This document shows, in pieces, positions 25,803 through 34,140 of a stretch of DNA of 64,000 bases; positions within the stretch are counted from its first letter, which is position 1; every line of letters begins with the position of its first letter. The position numbers and the translations under genes were made by a program. The stretch spans positions 3,906,001 through 3,970,000 of the forward strand of contig NZ_JAPENY010000001.1 of assembly GCF_026341825.1 (NCBI RefSeq), in the 5' to 3' direction. The notes under the pieces are model-generated. The model did no database searches and was not told the origin of the DNA. It saw only the letters and a program-made list of their open reading frames with translations. The stretch is from Streptomyces sp. NBC_00620 (lineage in GTDB: Bacteria; Actinomycetota; Actinomycetes; Streptomycetales; Streptomycetaceae).

Positions 25803-26606
25803 TCAGCTCAGCACCAACAACACCGCCAACGCGATCAGCAGCGAGTCGATCCGGTCCAGCAGCCCGCCCGAGCCCGGTAGCCAGCCCCCGGCGTCCTTGG
25901 TCCCCGCGCCGCGCTTGATCATCGATTCGAGCAGGTCGCCGGCCGGGCCGCCGACCGCCACCGCGACCGCCATCTGCCAGGTCGCTACGGAGAGCAGCGC
26001 GAGCGTGCCGAGGCCGGCCGCAGCGCCCGCGACGGTTCCGCTCCACCGCTTGGCAGGAGAGAGCGGCGACAGCGGCGGGCCGCCCAGTTTCCGGCCGGCG
26101 AAGTACGCCGCGATGTCGGCGATCGAGACGGCCACGAACAGGGCGAGTCCGGTCGCCCCCAGCGGTACCAGCGCGGCGGGCAGACCGAGCCAGGCAAGCC
26201 CCAGCAGTCCGGCGCCGAGTCGGCGCAGACCGTGTTCGGAGTCGCCGGACAGCAGCGGCACGGCGGCCACCGCGAGCGCCCCGACCGCGATCACCCGGGG
26301 CACCTGCCCGGGTGCCAGCCAGGCGGCCCCCACCACGGCGACCACCGCCGTGGCCAGCATCGCCCGGTCCGGCCACCGCAGCCCCAGCATCCCGCCGTAC
26401 TCCAGCACCCCGATGACCCCGACCGCGGCGGCGATGACGGCGGTGCCCGGCCTGCCCAGCCAGAACGCCCCGACGACCAACGGCATCCCGAGCGCCCAGG
26501 CACACCACCGCACCATCAGCTCACGCCGACGGGAGGCCGCCGCGGCGACTCCCCCCAGTACCAGCGCCCCGCCGAGGTAGGGCGCCAGCGCGGCAACGCT
26601 GGTCAC
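25803..26606 (-). CDS. Phosphatidate cytidylyltransferase-like membrane enzyme (CdsA family)
   Basis: 267 residues with about eight hydrophobic helices. The C terminus carries the CTP-transferase signature SMIKRGAGTKDAGGWLPGSG then GLLDRIDSLL, but the conserved His of the HGG triplet is replaced by Ser. SPAKRWSGTVAGAAAG is also diagnostic. CdsA enzymes make CDP-activated lipids from CTP and phosphatidate. The GTG start at 26606 overlaps the GNAT-aminotransferase stop by 4 bp (GTGA), so they are made together. Pairing and the His change suggest a specialised cytidylyl transfer, not housekeeping CDP-diacylglycerol synthesis (inference). Confidence 0.82.
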   Translation of the reverse strand: MTSVAALAPYLGGALVLGGVAAAASRRRELMVRWCAWALGMPLVVGAFWLGRPGTAVIAAAVGVIGVLEYGGMLGLRWPDRAMLATAVVAVVGAAWLAPGQVPRVIAVGALAVAAVPLLSGDSEHGLRRLGAGLLGLAWLGLPAALVPLGATGLALFVAVSIADIAAYFAGRKLGGPPLSPLSPAKRWSGTVAGAAAGLGTLALLSVATWQMAVAVAVGGPAGDLLESMIKRGAGTKDAGGWLPGSGGLLDRIDSLLIALAVLLVLS

Positions 26607-28381
26607 CGGGCGGTCATGCCGGTGGGCACACGCGGCGACACCGGCCCGGGCGCGGCCCCGCCGGACCGCAGCGCATCGAGGGCGGTGCGGTACGCGGCCA
26701 CGATGCGCGCGTTCTCCGCGCTGTCCTTGACGGCGATGCGCAGGGTGCGTCCTTCGTACGCCGTCGACATCGGTGACAGGTCGCGCAGGTAGACGTCGCT
26801 GCGGCGGCATTCCTGTACGAGCCGGGCGGCGCTCGGTCCGTCGGGCGGCAGCGTCACGGTGAGGAAGTTGGACACCGCCTCTTCGATGGAGGCGGAGCCG
26901 TCCACCGCGGCGAGGTCGACGGCCAGTAGATGGCGCAGCGTGTGGGTCTGCGCCCAGCGGCCGGCGTAGTACGACGGATCGCGCAGCGCCGCCACCGCCG
27001 CCAGCTGCGCGGGCAGGCTGACCGCCCAGGGCGGGGTCCACCGGCGGAGCTGTTCGGTGACGGCCGGCTCGGCCACCAGGTACGCGGCCCGTACGCCGGA
27101 CAGCGCGTACATCTTGGACAGTGAGCTGCAGACCACCACCCGGGGATCGACGGCGGCGAGGTCGGCCAGCGACTCGGACAGGCCGACGTAACCCATGTAG
27201 GCCTCGTCGATCCACCACCGCATCGTTTCCGGTGAGTCGGCGATCGCCGCGCGCAGTTCCGCGGCCGGCAGGTGGCGACCGGTCGGGTTGTTGGGGTTGA
27301 CCACGACCGCGAGGTCGTAGCGGCCGGACAGGGTGACAGCGGCCAGCCGCGCCGGGTCGATCCGCCAGCCGTCCTCGCGGCGCAGCGGCAGCCGGTCCAC
27401 GTGGCACCCGATCACCTCCTGGGTGACATGGGCGTACTCGCCGTAGCTCGGGTCGAGCAGAAGTACGCGGCTCTCCGGCGTCAGCCACCGTCCGAAGGCC
27501 CGGAAGATCAGGTCGGAGGAACCGGCGCCGACGGACAGCGCCTCCACCGGAAGCGCCCGTGCCGTGGCGATCTCGGCCAACAGGCCCTCCGCGCCGGTCG
27601 GCGGCGACGTCCGGGCCGTCCAGGCCGGGTCCTCCGCGAGTACCGCCGCGACCTCGGGGGCCGGCGGGAACCAGGCGTCCAGCACATCGGCCGCGACCAC
27701 CTCGCGGCGCCGGTGCAGGCTGCGGAAGTCCGTACCGATGGCGGCGAACGAAGCCCCGCCGTGCTCGCAGCCGTCCGCCCGCGGAAGGAACGGCATGTCC
27801 AACTGCCAGTCGAGACCGGCCCGCAGCCGCTTCACCGCGCCGGCGTACCGACTCATCGCCGTCCTCATCAGCTCGATGACGGCGCCGGTGAGCACCTCGA
27901 ACGACAGCGCGCCGCTGTACACGGCATGACCGGTCGGCCGCAGTCCGACGGCCTGGTACATGTCGAGCAGTTCGGTGCGGCCCATCACCACCACCCGGCG
28001 GCCGCCCCGGGAGGCGATCCAGCGCAGCGCGGCGAACATCAGCAGCGGAGCCGCCCTGGTCGACCGCCAGCGCGGCTCGACCGTGAGGATGCGCACCTCG
28101 AACAGGGCGTCCTCGGTCAGCAACGGCAGTTCCTCGCGCGTCAGATACCGCTCGATCCCGTACCGGCCCGCCCACGGCGGCGTAATACTGACGAAGCCCA
28201 GCCTGTCCGCACCGCGCGCCACGACCAGGTACACGTTGTCGCCGTCCAGCCCGTCACGCAGCCGTCCTGTGGGATCGGGCGCGTGCTGCCCCAACTCCTT
28301 CGCGTACACCCGGTGGCGAAGCTCGTGGATCCAGTCGAGATCGTCAGCGACCGCACGGCGCAACTGCAGGGCATGAGCCAC
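26603..28381 (-). CDS. GNAT acyltransferase fused to a class I/II aminotransferase
   Basis: 592 residues. About 1-165 form a GNAT/N-acyl amino acid synthase-like domain (LFEVRILTVEPRWRSTRAAP; MYQAVGLRPTGHAVYSGALS). From about 235 a HisC/CobD-like fold-type I aminotransferase follows: SVGAGSSDLIFRAFGRW, VVVNPNNPTG, WWIDEAYMGYVG and the PLP lysine in SSLSKMYALSGVRAAY (about 422). The N-domain motifs resemble FeeM-type synthases that acylate amino acids from acyl carrier protein. With the coupled CdsA-like enzyme this could build an amino-acid- or amino-alcohol-containing lipid (inference). Alternatives are C-P or phospho-amino-acid metabolism. The gene pair is bracketed by a 21-bp repeat. Confidence 0.8.
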   Translation of the reverse strand: MAHALQLRRAVADDLDWIHELRHRVYAKELGQHAPDPTGRLRDGLDGDNVYLVVARGADRLGFVSITPPWAGRYGIERYLTREELPLLTEDALFEVRILTVEPRWRSTRAAPLLMFAALRWIASRGGRRVVVMGRTELLDMYQAVGLRPTGHAVYSGALSFEVLTGAVIELMRTAMSRYAGAVKRLRAGLDWQLDMPFLPRADGCEHGGASFAAIGTDFRSLHRRREVVAADVLDAWFPPAPEVAAVLAEDPAWTARTSPPTGAEGLLAEIATARALPVEALSVGAGSSDLIFRAFGRWLTPESRVLLLDPSYGEYAHVTQEVIGCHVDRLPLRREDGWRIDPARLAAVTLSGRYDLAVVVNPNNPTGRHLPAAELRAAIADSPETMRWWIDEAYMGYVGLSESLADLAAVDPRVVVCSSLSKMYALSGVRAAYLVAEPAVTEQLRRWTPPWAVSLPAQLAAVAALRDPSYYAGRWAQTHTLRHLLAVDLAAVDGSASIEEAVSNFLTVTLPPDGPSAARLVQECRRSDVYLRDLSPMSTAYEGRTLRIAVKDSAENARIVAAYRTALDALRSGGAAPGPVSPRVPTGMTAR

Positions 28382-28468
28382 AGAACACCACCTGTTTGGC
28401 TTGGAGTTGGGCTCTCAGTGTGGGTTCGAGGGAGCGGGTGCACCTGAGCGATCGGACCCGGGGCGGTG

Positions 28469-28484
28469 TGAGTACGGGTACTCA
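28469..28484. promoter_or_regulatory. Perfect 16-bp palindrome TGAGTAC-GG-GTACTCA
   Basis: Seven-base arms around GG, in the 153-bp gap between the divergent GNAT-aminotransferase gene (start 28381) and the pentapeptide-like gene (start 28535). It ends two bases before the right copy of the 21-bp repeat. It is a candidate operator for either gene. Confidence 0.6.
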
Positions 28485-28486
28485 GT

Positions 28487-28507
28487 TGCGGTACGAGTTC
28501 ACCGCCG
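28487..28507. repeat. Right copy of the 21-bp direct repeat
   Basis: Exact copy of 25722-25742, here outside any gene. A codon-for-codon match to the 3' end of the UTRA gene (CGGTACGAGTTCACCGCC) implies that this copy derives from that gene. Confidence 0.9.
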
Positions 28508-28534
28508 CGCGGACCTGATCGTTACTGTGCCCAT

Positions 28535-30052
28535 GTGCTGCCTGACTTCGAGTTGACGCCGCCGGAGCGCCGGATATGGGACGCCTTTCCCGAGGGGCGG
28601 CGGGTGGATCTGCGTACGGGCGAGCCGGAAGGGGATGATCCGGCGCGGGGCGGCGAGTGGGGGCCGGAACGTACCGTGCGGGCGGCTGTGCTAGTGGCGT
28701 TGCTGCTGGGCGGTGACGCCGCGCCGTCCGGTGCCGTCGCCTCCCTGCGTCTCGCCGGGGCGCGGATCACCGGGCGGCTCGACCTGGACGGGGCCGAGGT
28801 CGGCCATGCGCTCTCGCTCGAGCACTGTCGGCTGGAGGAGGCGGTGAGCCTCTTCGGGGCGTCCACGCGGACGATCCGGATCAGGGACAGCTGGGTTCCT
28901 GACGTGGAGGCAGGGCTGGCTCGTATCCAGGGAAATTTCGACCTGAAGCGATCGGTGCTGGAAGGGGGACGCCTGTCGCTCATCAACGCCCATCTGGCCG
29001 GGGAACTGAGGCTGACCGCGGCGCGGATATCCACCCCCGGGGAATGGGCCGTGTTCGCGGGCGGTCTGGTCATGGAAGGCGGTGTCTTCTGCAAGAACCT
29101 CAGCACGCGGGGCGGTGTACGGCTGTTGGGCGCGCAGTTGCCCGGTGGTCTGTTCATGCAGGGGGCGCGGCTCAGCAGCCCTCACGGTGTGGCGCTGGCC
29201 GCGGACAGCGTGACCGCGACGACGCTGGATCTGTCGGAGGGGTTCACCGCGGAGGGGGCCGTGCGGCTGCGGGGCGCCCGGATCTCGGACAATCTCAGCT
29301 TCGAAGGAGCGATCCTGAAGGGGGCACGCGACGGTGACGGCCCGTCCGTCGTCTGTCTTCAGACGCAGGCCACCGACTTCGACTTCACCGTCGCCGAAAC
29401 ACCCTCCGGGGCCGTCGACCTGCGGGGCGCCCAGGTCTCGTTCCTCCACGAGAACGAGCACAGCTGGCCGGGTGCCGTGGAACTGGACGGTTTTGTCTAC
29501 GGCTCCATCAAGACGGTCGTGGCGGGGCAGCGGCCGGACGCCGTCGGCCGGCGGGAGACCGTGGCCCGGCATGTGGACTGGGTGCGCCGAAGTCCCGTCT
29601 ACAGCCCCCAGCCGTACGAGCAACTCGCGAGCTGTTACCGGAAGGTCGGCCACGACGACGACGCCCGCCGGGTGCTCCTGGCGAAGCAGCGCCATCGACG
29701 CCGTTTGCTGCGCCCGGCCGCACGGGCGTGGGGGTACGTGCTGGACGCCACCGTCGGATACGGATACCGGCCGTGGCTGGCCGGTGTCTGGCTCCTCGCG
29801 CTGATCCTGCTCGGCACGCTGGTCTTCGACGCCAATGATCCGACCGCGGTCAAGCAAGGCGAGGGAGCCCCTTTCCAGCCCCTCGTCTACACGCTCGACC
29901 TGCTGATTCCCATCGGCGGTCTCGGTCAGCGGGCCAACTGGTACTGGACGGACGGTGGCCCGCAGTGGCTGGCGTACGGGCTGATCGCCGCCGGCTGGAT
30001 GCTCACCACGGCTGTGCTCGCGGGCGTGACCCGGACCCTGAACAAGGGCTAG
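28535..30052 (+). CDS. Membrane-anchored pentapeptide-like repeat protein
   Basis: 505 residues from a GTG at 28535. No ribosome site precedes it, so it may be leaderless. Residues about 60-310 consist of degenerate five-residue (A/L-x-L/F) beta-helix repeats such as LRLAGARITGRLDLDGAEVG and VRLRGARISDNLSFEGA. A charged linker then leads to two or three C-terminal hydrophobic helices (WLAGVWLLALILLGTLVF; LVYTLDLLIPIGGLG; WLAYGLIAAGWMLTTAVLAGV). This architecture is common and uncharacterised in Streptomyces, often labelled membrane-associated oxidoreductase without evidence. The beta-helix should face the cytoplasm as there is no signal peptide. Function unknown. Confidence 0.8.
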   Translation: MLPDFELTPPERRIWDAFPEGRRVDLRTGEPEGDDPARGGEWGPERTVRAAVLVALLLGGDAAPSGAVASLRLAGARITGRLDLDGAEVGHALSLEHCRLEEAVSLFGASTRTIRIRDSWVPDVEAGLARIQGNFDLKRSVLEGGRLSLINAHLAGELRLTAARISTPGEWAVFAGGLVMEGGVFCKNLSTRGGVRLLGAQLPGGLFMQGARLSSPHGVALAADSVTATTLDLSEGFTAEGAVRLRGARISDNLSFEGAILKGARDGDGPSVVCLQTQATDFDFTVAETPSGAVDLRGAQVSFLHENEHSWPGAVELDGFVYGSIKTVVAGQRPDAVGRRETVARHVDWVRRSPVYSPQPYEQLASCYRKVGHDDDARRVLLAKQRHRRRLLRPAARAWGYVLDATVGYGYRPWLAGVWLLALILLGTLVFDANDPTAVKQGEGAPFQPLVYTLDLLIPIGGLGQRANWYWTDGGPQWLAYGLIAAGWMLTTAVLAGVTRTLNKG

Positions 30053-30068
30053 CGCCACGCGAGTCGGC

Positions 30069-30099
30069 AACGATCGTTCCCAACCCAGGAACGATCGTT
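30069..30099. promoter_or_regulatory. 12-bp-stem inverted repeat containing two AACGATCGTT palindromes
   Basis: AACGATCGTTCC at 30069-30080 and GGAACGATCGTT at 30088-30099 are perfect complements around a 7-base loop, and each arm is itself palindromic. It lies 16 bp after the pentapeptide-like gene and about 85 bp before the XRE gene. It could be a terminator for the former, or a double operator for the XRE regulator; the self-palindromic arms favour an operator. Confidence 0.65.
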
Positions 30100-30184
30100 C
30101 GAAAATCATGGCGCGGACCGACCCGGGCACGTAGTCTCGGCAGAACCGTGACAATTTGATGGGTCAACTTCCGGGAGCCCCTTG

Positions 30185-30793
30185 GTGAGTGAGTCCCCGC
30201 CTCTTGCCGAGACACTCGCGCGCCTGGACACGCGCATCGCCGAGAAGTGCCTGGACCGAGGTGAAGTGCTCGACGTACGTGCGCTGTCGGGCCGTACGGC
30301 GATCTCCGAGGGAGAGATCCAGGCCCTGCTCGACGGCGAGGTGCCGCGCGACGGCCGGGTGGACGAGCGGATCCGGGGACGGGTGCGGGCCTTGTACGAG
30401 GCGTATCTCGGGGAGAGCGGGAAGCGGCCCGCCGATGTGTGCCGGGAGGTCGCGGGCCGGCTCGGGATCAGTGAGAAGTGGGCGCGCTCGCTCCTCAACG
30501 GCGACAAGATGCCGAACGTTCCGGACCTCACCCTGCTCGCGGAGTTCTTCCGTATCGACCAGGGCACGAAGTTCTTCACCGACTCCGCCTCCGTAGCCTT
30601 GAACGGGGCGCTTCAGCGCATCCTGCGGGAGCTCGAAGGCGCCACGGAGGACGGGCCGTTGCTCAAGTTCACGACCAAGCACGGAGTCGTCACGTTCGCG
30701 CTGCGCGGCAAACGGCTGGCGCCCCGCAAGCAGGAGGCCCTCGCGGTCATGCTGGACGGTCTGCTGAGCGGCGAGGAGGCGGAGCTGCGATGA
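30185..30793 (+). CDS. XRE-type helix-turn-helix regulator (antitoxin-like)
   Basis: 202 residues; GTG start at 30185 with GGGAG nine bases upstream (a TTG at 30182 is also possible). Two helical repeats are seen: ALSGRTAISEGEIQALLDGEVP and ADVCREVAGRLGISEKWARSLLNGDKMPNVPDLTLLAEFF; the second is the XRE helix-turn-helix with a typical dimer tail. The C-terminal 60 residues are charged. It overlaps the ImmA/IrrE-like gene by 4 bp. In ImmR/ImmA pairs the peptidase cleaves the XRE repressor; the same logic is likely here. Confidence 0.82.
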   Translation: MSESPPLAETLARLDTRIAEKCLDRGEVLDVRALSGRTAISEGEIQALLDGEVPRDGRVDERIRGRVRALYEAYLGESGKRPADVCREVAGRLGISEKWARSLLNGDKMPNVPDLTLLAEFFRIDQGTKFFTDSASVALNGALQRILRELEGATEDGPLLKFTTKHGVVTFALRGKRLAPRKQEALAVMLDGLLSGEEAELR

Positions 30794-31410
30794 GGCTCCC
30801 CCGTACGATGCGCAGGCTCGTGACCGCTCTGCGGCCGGCCGGGGCCGACTCCGAGATGCGCGCTCTCGCCGTGGAGCTCAGCCGCGCGCTGCGCAAGAGG
30901 ATCGACACCCCGGTCGACGTACGGGAGTTGGCCCGCGCCCTGTGCGAGGAGATCAGCGGGCGCCGCGACGGCCGTCCCGTACAACTGCGCTTCGAGCGCT
31001 TCCCCGACGAGTTCGAGGTCACCGGGCTGTGGATGGAGTTCCATGACTTCGACCTCGTCGTCATCGAGGAGCGTGCCGAAACGGTGCAGCAACTCGTCAT
31101 CCTCGGCCATGAGTTGTGGCACATGCGGCAGGGGCACCGCAGCCATCGCCTCGACACCCACGTCGACGGGGCGGCCGCCGCGGCACGCGCCCTCGCGGAC
31201 GGCACCGGCTGGCAGGAGATCGCCCTCACCCTGGCTGCCCGCAACGGATCCCACGCCACCGCCGAGGCCGAGGCCGAGGACTTCGGACTGCACCTCGCGA
31301 GCGTCTTCCGCTCGTGGGTCACCGGCCCCCGTACGGACCGGCGGGGGCCCGCCGATCCGGTCGGCCGGGCCATCCAGGCGTCGCTGGGCTACCGCGACCC
31401 CCGGGACTGA
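30790..31410 (+). CDS. ImmA/IrrE-type zinc metalloprotease
   Basis: 206 residues. The gluzincin-like motif is LGHELWHMRQGH (HExxH at about residues 107-111), with a downstream acidic helix AEAEAEDFGLHLA expected to give the third metal ligand. Preceding strand LWMEFHDFDLVVIEERAET is typical of this family. Many related Streptomyces proteins carry the label toxin component of a toxin-antitoxin system. The start codon overlaps the XRE stop (ATGA). Cleavage of the upstream regulator is the obvious hypothesis. Confidence 0.85.
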   Translation: MRLPRTMRRLVTALRPAGADSEMRALAVELSRALRKRIDTPVDVRELARALCEEISGRRDGRPVQLRFERFPDEFEVTGLWMEFHDFDLVVIEERAETVQQLVILGHELWHMRQGHRSHRLDTHVDGAAAAARALADGTGWQEIALTLAARNGSHATAEAEAEDFGLHLASVFRSWVTGPRTDRRGPADPVGRAIQASLGYRDPRD

Positions 31411-31416
31411 CGGGCG

Positions 31417-32634
31417 ATGGACACCTCCCGCTTCCCCCTCGGGCCCCACATCGCCTTCTGGCTGCCGACCGCCGTCCTCACCGCCGCCCTGGCCATCAAG
31501 CTGCCCGGCATCCTCAAACTCTGGAAGGACCCGCTCCTCAGAGCCGTCGGCGGTCTCCTCGCCCTCGCCTGCGCCATCTTCGTCTTCGCGGCGCCGCCGA
31601 CCATCGCCTGGACCAACCGTGTCACCGGCGTACGGAACATCTCGGCGCCCCTGGTCTACAGCCTCATCACCGCGTTCTCCGGGGCCTGCCTGCTGCTGCT
31701 CATCGCCTGGCGCAACGGCGTCTCCGACCGCTCGGACACGACGCGCCGCGCCACACGCTGGGTGGTCACCGCCTACTCGGGCGTGATCGTCGCGCTGTGG
31801 GTGCTCTTCGCGCTCGCCGACGTCGAGGTCGAGCGGCTGCGGGACCTCGACACGTACTACGCCACCACGCCCTTCATGCGCGAAGAGATCGTGCTCTATC
31901 TGCTCGCGCACACCGTGGCCTGCCTGATCACGGCCACCCTGATCCGGAACTGGATCCGCACCGGCGACCTCGATGTGTGGCTGAGCGGCGGTCTCAGGCT
32001 CCTGGGCGCCGGCTACGCGACGAACCTGCTCTTCGCCGCCGCGAAACTCTCGGCGGTCGTCGCCCGGTGGACCGGGCACGACCTGGACTGGCTGAGCACC
32101 CACCTGGCACCGCCCGTCGTCTGCGTGTCCGCCATCCTGATCGCGGCGGGCTTCGTCTTCCCGTACGCCGGCCAGTACCTGCACCGCCGCTGGCAGACCC
32201 GGATCGCCCACTGGCGGCTGCGGCCCCTGTACGTGCTGATGCGGACCGGCACGGGCGGCCGTGTCCCCTTCCGGCTCCGGGCCACCCCCGAACTGCGCCT
32301 GACGCGCCGCGAGACGTTCATCCGCGACGCGCTGCTCCACCTCGCCCGGTACATCGACGAGGACCTTGGCCGACGGGCGTACGACGCGGCGGTCGGCCTC
32401 GGACGGGACGCCGAGCGGGCGAAACCGCTCGCCGGTGTCGTGACGATCCAGGCTGCCATCGAGTCCAGGCGACGATCCCAGGAGCGCGACACCGGTTCTC
32501 CTCCCCACAGCCCCGACATGGAAGACCTGCTGGAGGGGATCGAGGCCGTGTCCCGGGCTCTCCGCCACACCGACGACATCAGGGCGGTCCGCGAGCGCGC
32601 GACCGCCGCAGCAGAGAGCGTGCCAGCCACATGA
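31417..32634 (+). CDS. Seven-helix MAB_1171c-family membrane protein
   Basis: 405 residues, start 6 bp after the protease gene. Seven hydrophobic helices fill residues 5-250 (IAFWLPTAVLTAALAIKLPG; ALACAIFVFAAPPTIAW; LVYSLITAFSGACLLLLIAW; VVTAYSGVIVALWVLFALAD; further helices to VVCVSAILIAAGFVFPYAG), then a 150-residue cytoplasmic tail with LYVLMRTGTGGRV and RRETFIRDALLHLARYI. The family is called a putative transporter without biochemical proof. It overlaps the FAD gene by 4 bp. A membrane sensor for the upstream regulator/protease pair is as plausible as transport. Confidence 0.8.
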   Translation: MDTSRFPLGPHIAFWLPTAVLTAALAIKLPGILKLWKDPLLRAVGGLLALACAIFVFAAPPTIAWTNRVTGVRNISAPLVYSLITAFSGACLLLLIAWRNGVSDRSDTTRRATRWVVTAYSGVIVALWVLFALADVEVERLRDLDTYYATTPFMREEIVLYLLAHTVACLITATLIRNWIRTGDLDVWLSGGLRLLGAGYATNLLFAAAKLSAVVARWTGHDLDWLSTHLAPPVVCVSAILIAAGFVFPYAGQYLHRRWQTRIAHWRLRPLYVLMRTGTGGRVPFRLRATPELRLTRRETFIRDALLHLARYIDEDLGRRAYDAAVGLGRDAERAKPLAGVVTIQAAIESRRRSQERDTGSPPHSPDMEDLLEGIEAVSRALRHTDDIRAVRERATAAAESVPAT

Positions 32635-34067
32635 GTGCCACTCCCCTGAGCGAACGACCGCCCATAGCAAGGCCCTTGAGATCCGCCGTCGTCCTCGGCG
32701 GCAGCCTCGCCGGCATGCTCGCGGCCCGCGCCCTGGCCGAGTTCGCGGACGTCGTCACGATCGTCGAGCGGGACGCCCTGCCCGAGGGCCCCGAGCGCCG
32801 CAAGAACCTGCCCCAGGCCCAGCACCCGCATGCGCTGTGGTCCGGCGGCGCCCGGGCGATCGAGGAACTCCTGCCGGGTGTCACCGGGCGGCTCGCGGAA
32901 GCCGGTGCGCGCCACCTCGCGGTCACGACGGACATGGTCGTGCTGTCGGCCCAGGGCTGGTTCCGGCGCTGGAACGAGTCCCACCACATGGTCCTGATCA
33001 GCCGCTACCTGCTCGACGCGATCGTCCGTGCGCTGGTCCTCGACGACGACCGGATCAAGCTCGTGGAGCGCGCGGAGGCGCTCGGCCTCGAAGGCACCGC
33101 CGCCGCTGTCACCGGAGTCCGCGTCCGCGGCGCCGACGGCGCCGAGTCCGTCCTGTCGGCCGACCTGGTCGTCGACGCCACCGGACGCGGCTCCCGCGCA
33201 CCGGAGTGGCTGGCGGCGCTCGGCCTGGCCGCACCGAAGCAGCGCGAGGTCAACTCCGGCCTGGCGTACGCCAGTCGGATGTACCTCGCCCCCGAGAGCG
33301 CACGGGAAGGCTTCCCCGTCATCAATGTGCAGGCCGACCCGAGCGAGGGGCGCCCCGGCCGGGCGGGCTTTCTGCTGCCCATCGAGAACGGGCGCTGGAT
33401 GGTCATGCTGACGGGCACCCGAGGGGGCGAACCGACCGCCGACGAGAGCGACTTCGAGCGGTTCGCCACGGAGGAGCTGAGCCATCCCGTCATCGGGGAG
33501 TTCCTCGCGGGCGCCGAGCCCCTGTCCGGCGTCGCCTTCACCCGGTCCACCGTGAACCGCCGCTACTACTACGAGCGTTCGCGGCGCTGGCCCGACGGGT
33601 TCGCGGTCCTCGGCGACGCGCTCGCCGCGTACAACCCGGTCTACGGGCACGGCATGTCGGTCGCCGCGCAGAGCGCCCTCGCCCTGCGCGAGGTGATCCG
33701 CCGCCGAGGCTGGGGCACCCCCGGGCTGGCACGCGCCGTACAGAAGGCCGTGGCCCGGCCGGTCAACGCGGCCTGGGACCTGGCGACCGGCCTGGACGTC
33801 TTCTACCCGGGAGCGACGCAGAACGGCCCCACGCTCAGGGACAGGATCATCGCCGCGTACGCGAACCGGCTCCTGTACACCGCCACCGGCAACGGCCGCA
33901 TCGCCCGCCGCTTCACCGACGTGTCGTCCCTGGAGCGCGGCGCGCACATCCTGTTCGCCCCCAGCGTCCTCCTCGCCGCCGTGGTCGGCCCGCTCAAGCC
34001 GCAGCTCACCGAACCGCCCCTCACGGACGAGGAGTGGAAATCCGCAGGTCAGGCCCGCTTCAGCTAG
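32631..34067 (+). CDS. FAD-dependent monooxygenase/reductase
   Basis: 478 residues. The dinucleotide-binding motif is AVVLGGSLAGMLAARAL (about 19-35) followed by the acidic strand end VTIVERD. The second FAD signature is DLVVDATGRGSRAPEW, and the GD motif is FAVLGDALAAYNPVYGHGMS. This is the p-hydroxybenzoate hydroxylase fold. The extra C-terminal 110 residues have no recognised motif. Last gene of the XRE/protease/membrane-protein module, all joined by 4-6 bp junctions; it presumably makes or modifies a small molecule handled by the module (inference). Confidence 0.83.
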   Translation: MSATPLSERPPIARPLRSAVVLGGSLAGMLAARALAEFADVVTIVERDALPEGPERRKNLPQAQHPHALWSGGARAIEELLPGVTGRLAEAGARHLAVTTDMVVLSAQGWFRRWNESHHMVLISRYLLDAIVRALVLDDDRIKLVERAEALGLEGTAAAVTGVRVRGADGAESVLSADLVVDATGRGSRAPEWLAALGLAAPKQREVNSGLAYASRMYLAPESAREGFPVINVQADPSEGRPGRAGFLLPIENGRWMVMLTGTRGGEPTADESDFERFATEELSHPVIGEFLAGAEPLSGVAFTRSTVNRRYYYERSRRWPDGFAVLGDALAAYNPVYGHGMSVAAQSALALREVIRRRGWGTPGLARAVQKAVARPVNAAWDLATGLDVFYPGATQNGPTLRDRIIAAYANRLLYTATGNGRIARRFTDVSSLERGAHILFAPSVLLAAVVGPLKPQLTEPPLTDEEWKSAGQARFS

Positions 34068-34140
34068 TCTGCGGCGGGATCACCCCGAGATGTCGCACGA
34101 GGACGCCGTACGCGGAACCCGTACGAGGATGGAGTCAGCC

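Noticed and set aside
25722..28507. Integrated genomic island with att sites
   Set aside because: The 21-bp repeat is suggestive, but there is no integrase, tRNA or mobility gene in the 2.7 kb, so I list it only as a flanking repeat.
28535..30052. Oxidoreductase function for the pentapeptide-like membrane protein
   Set aside because: The common label lacks support: there is no nucleotide- or cofactor-binding motif, only beta-helix-like repeats and C-terminal helices.
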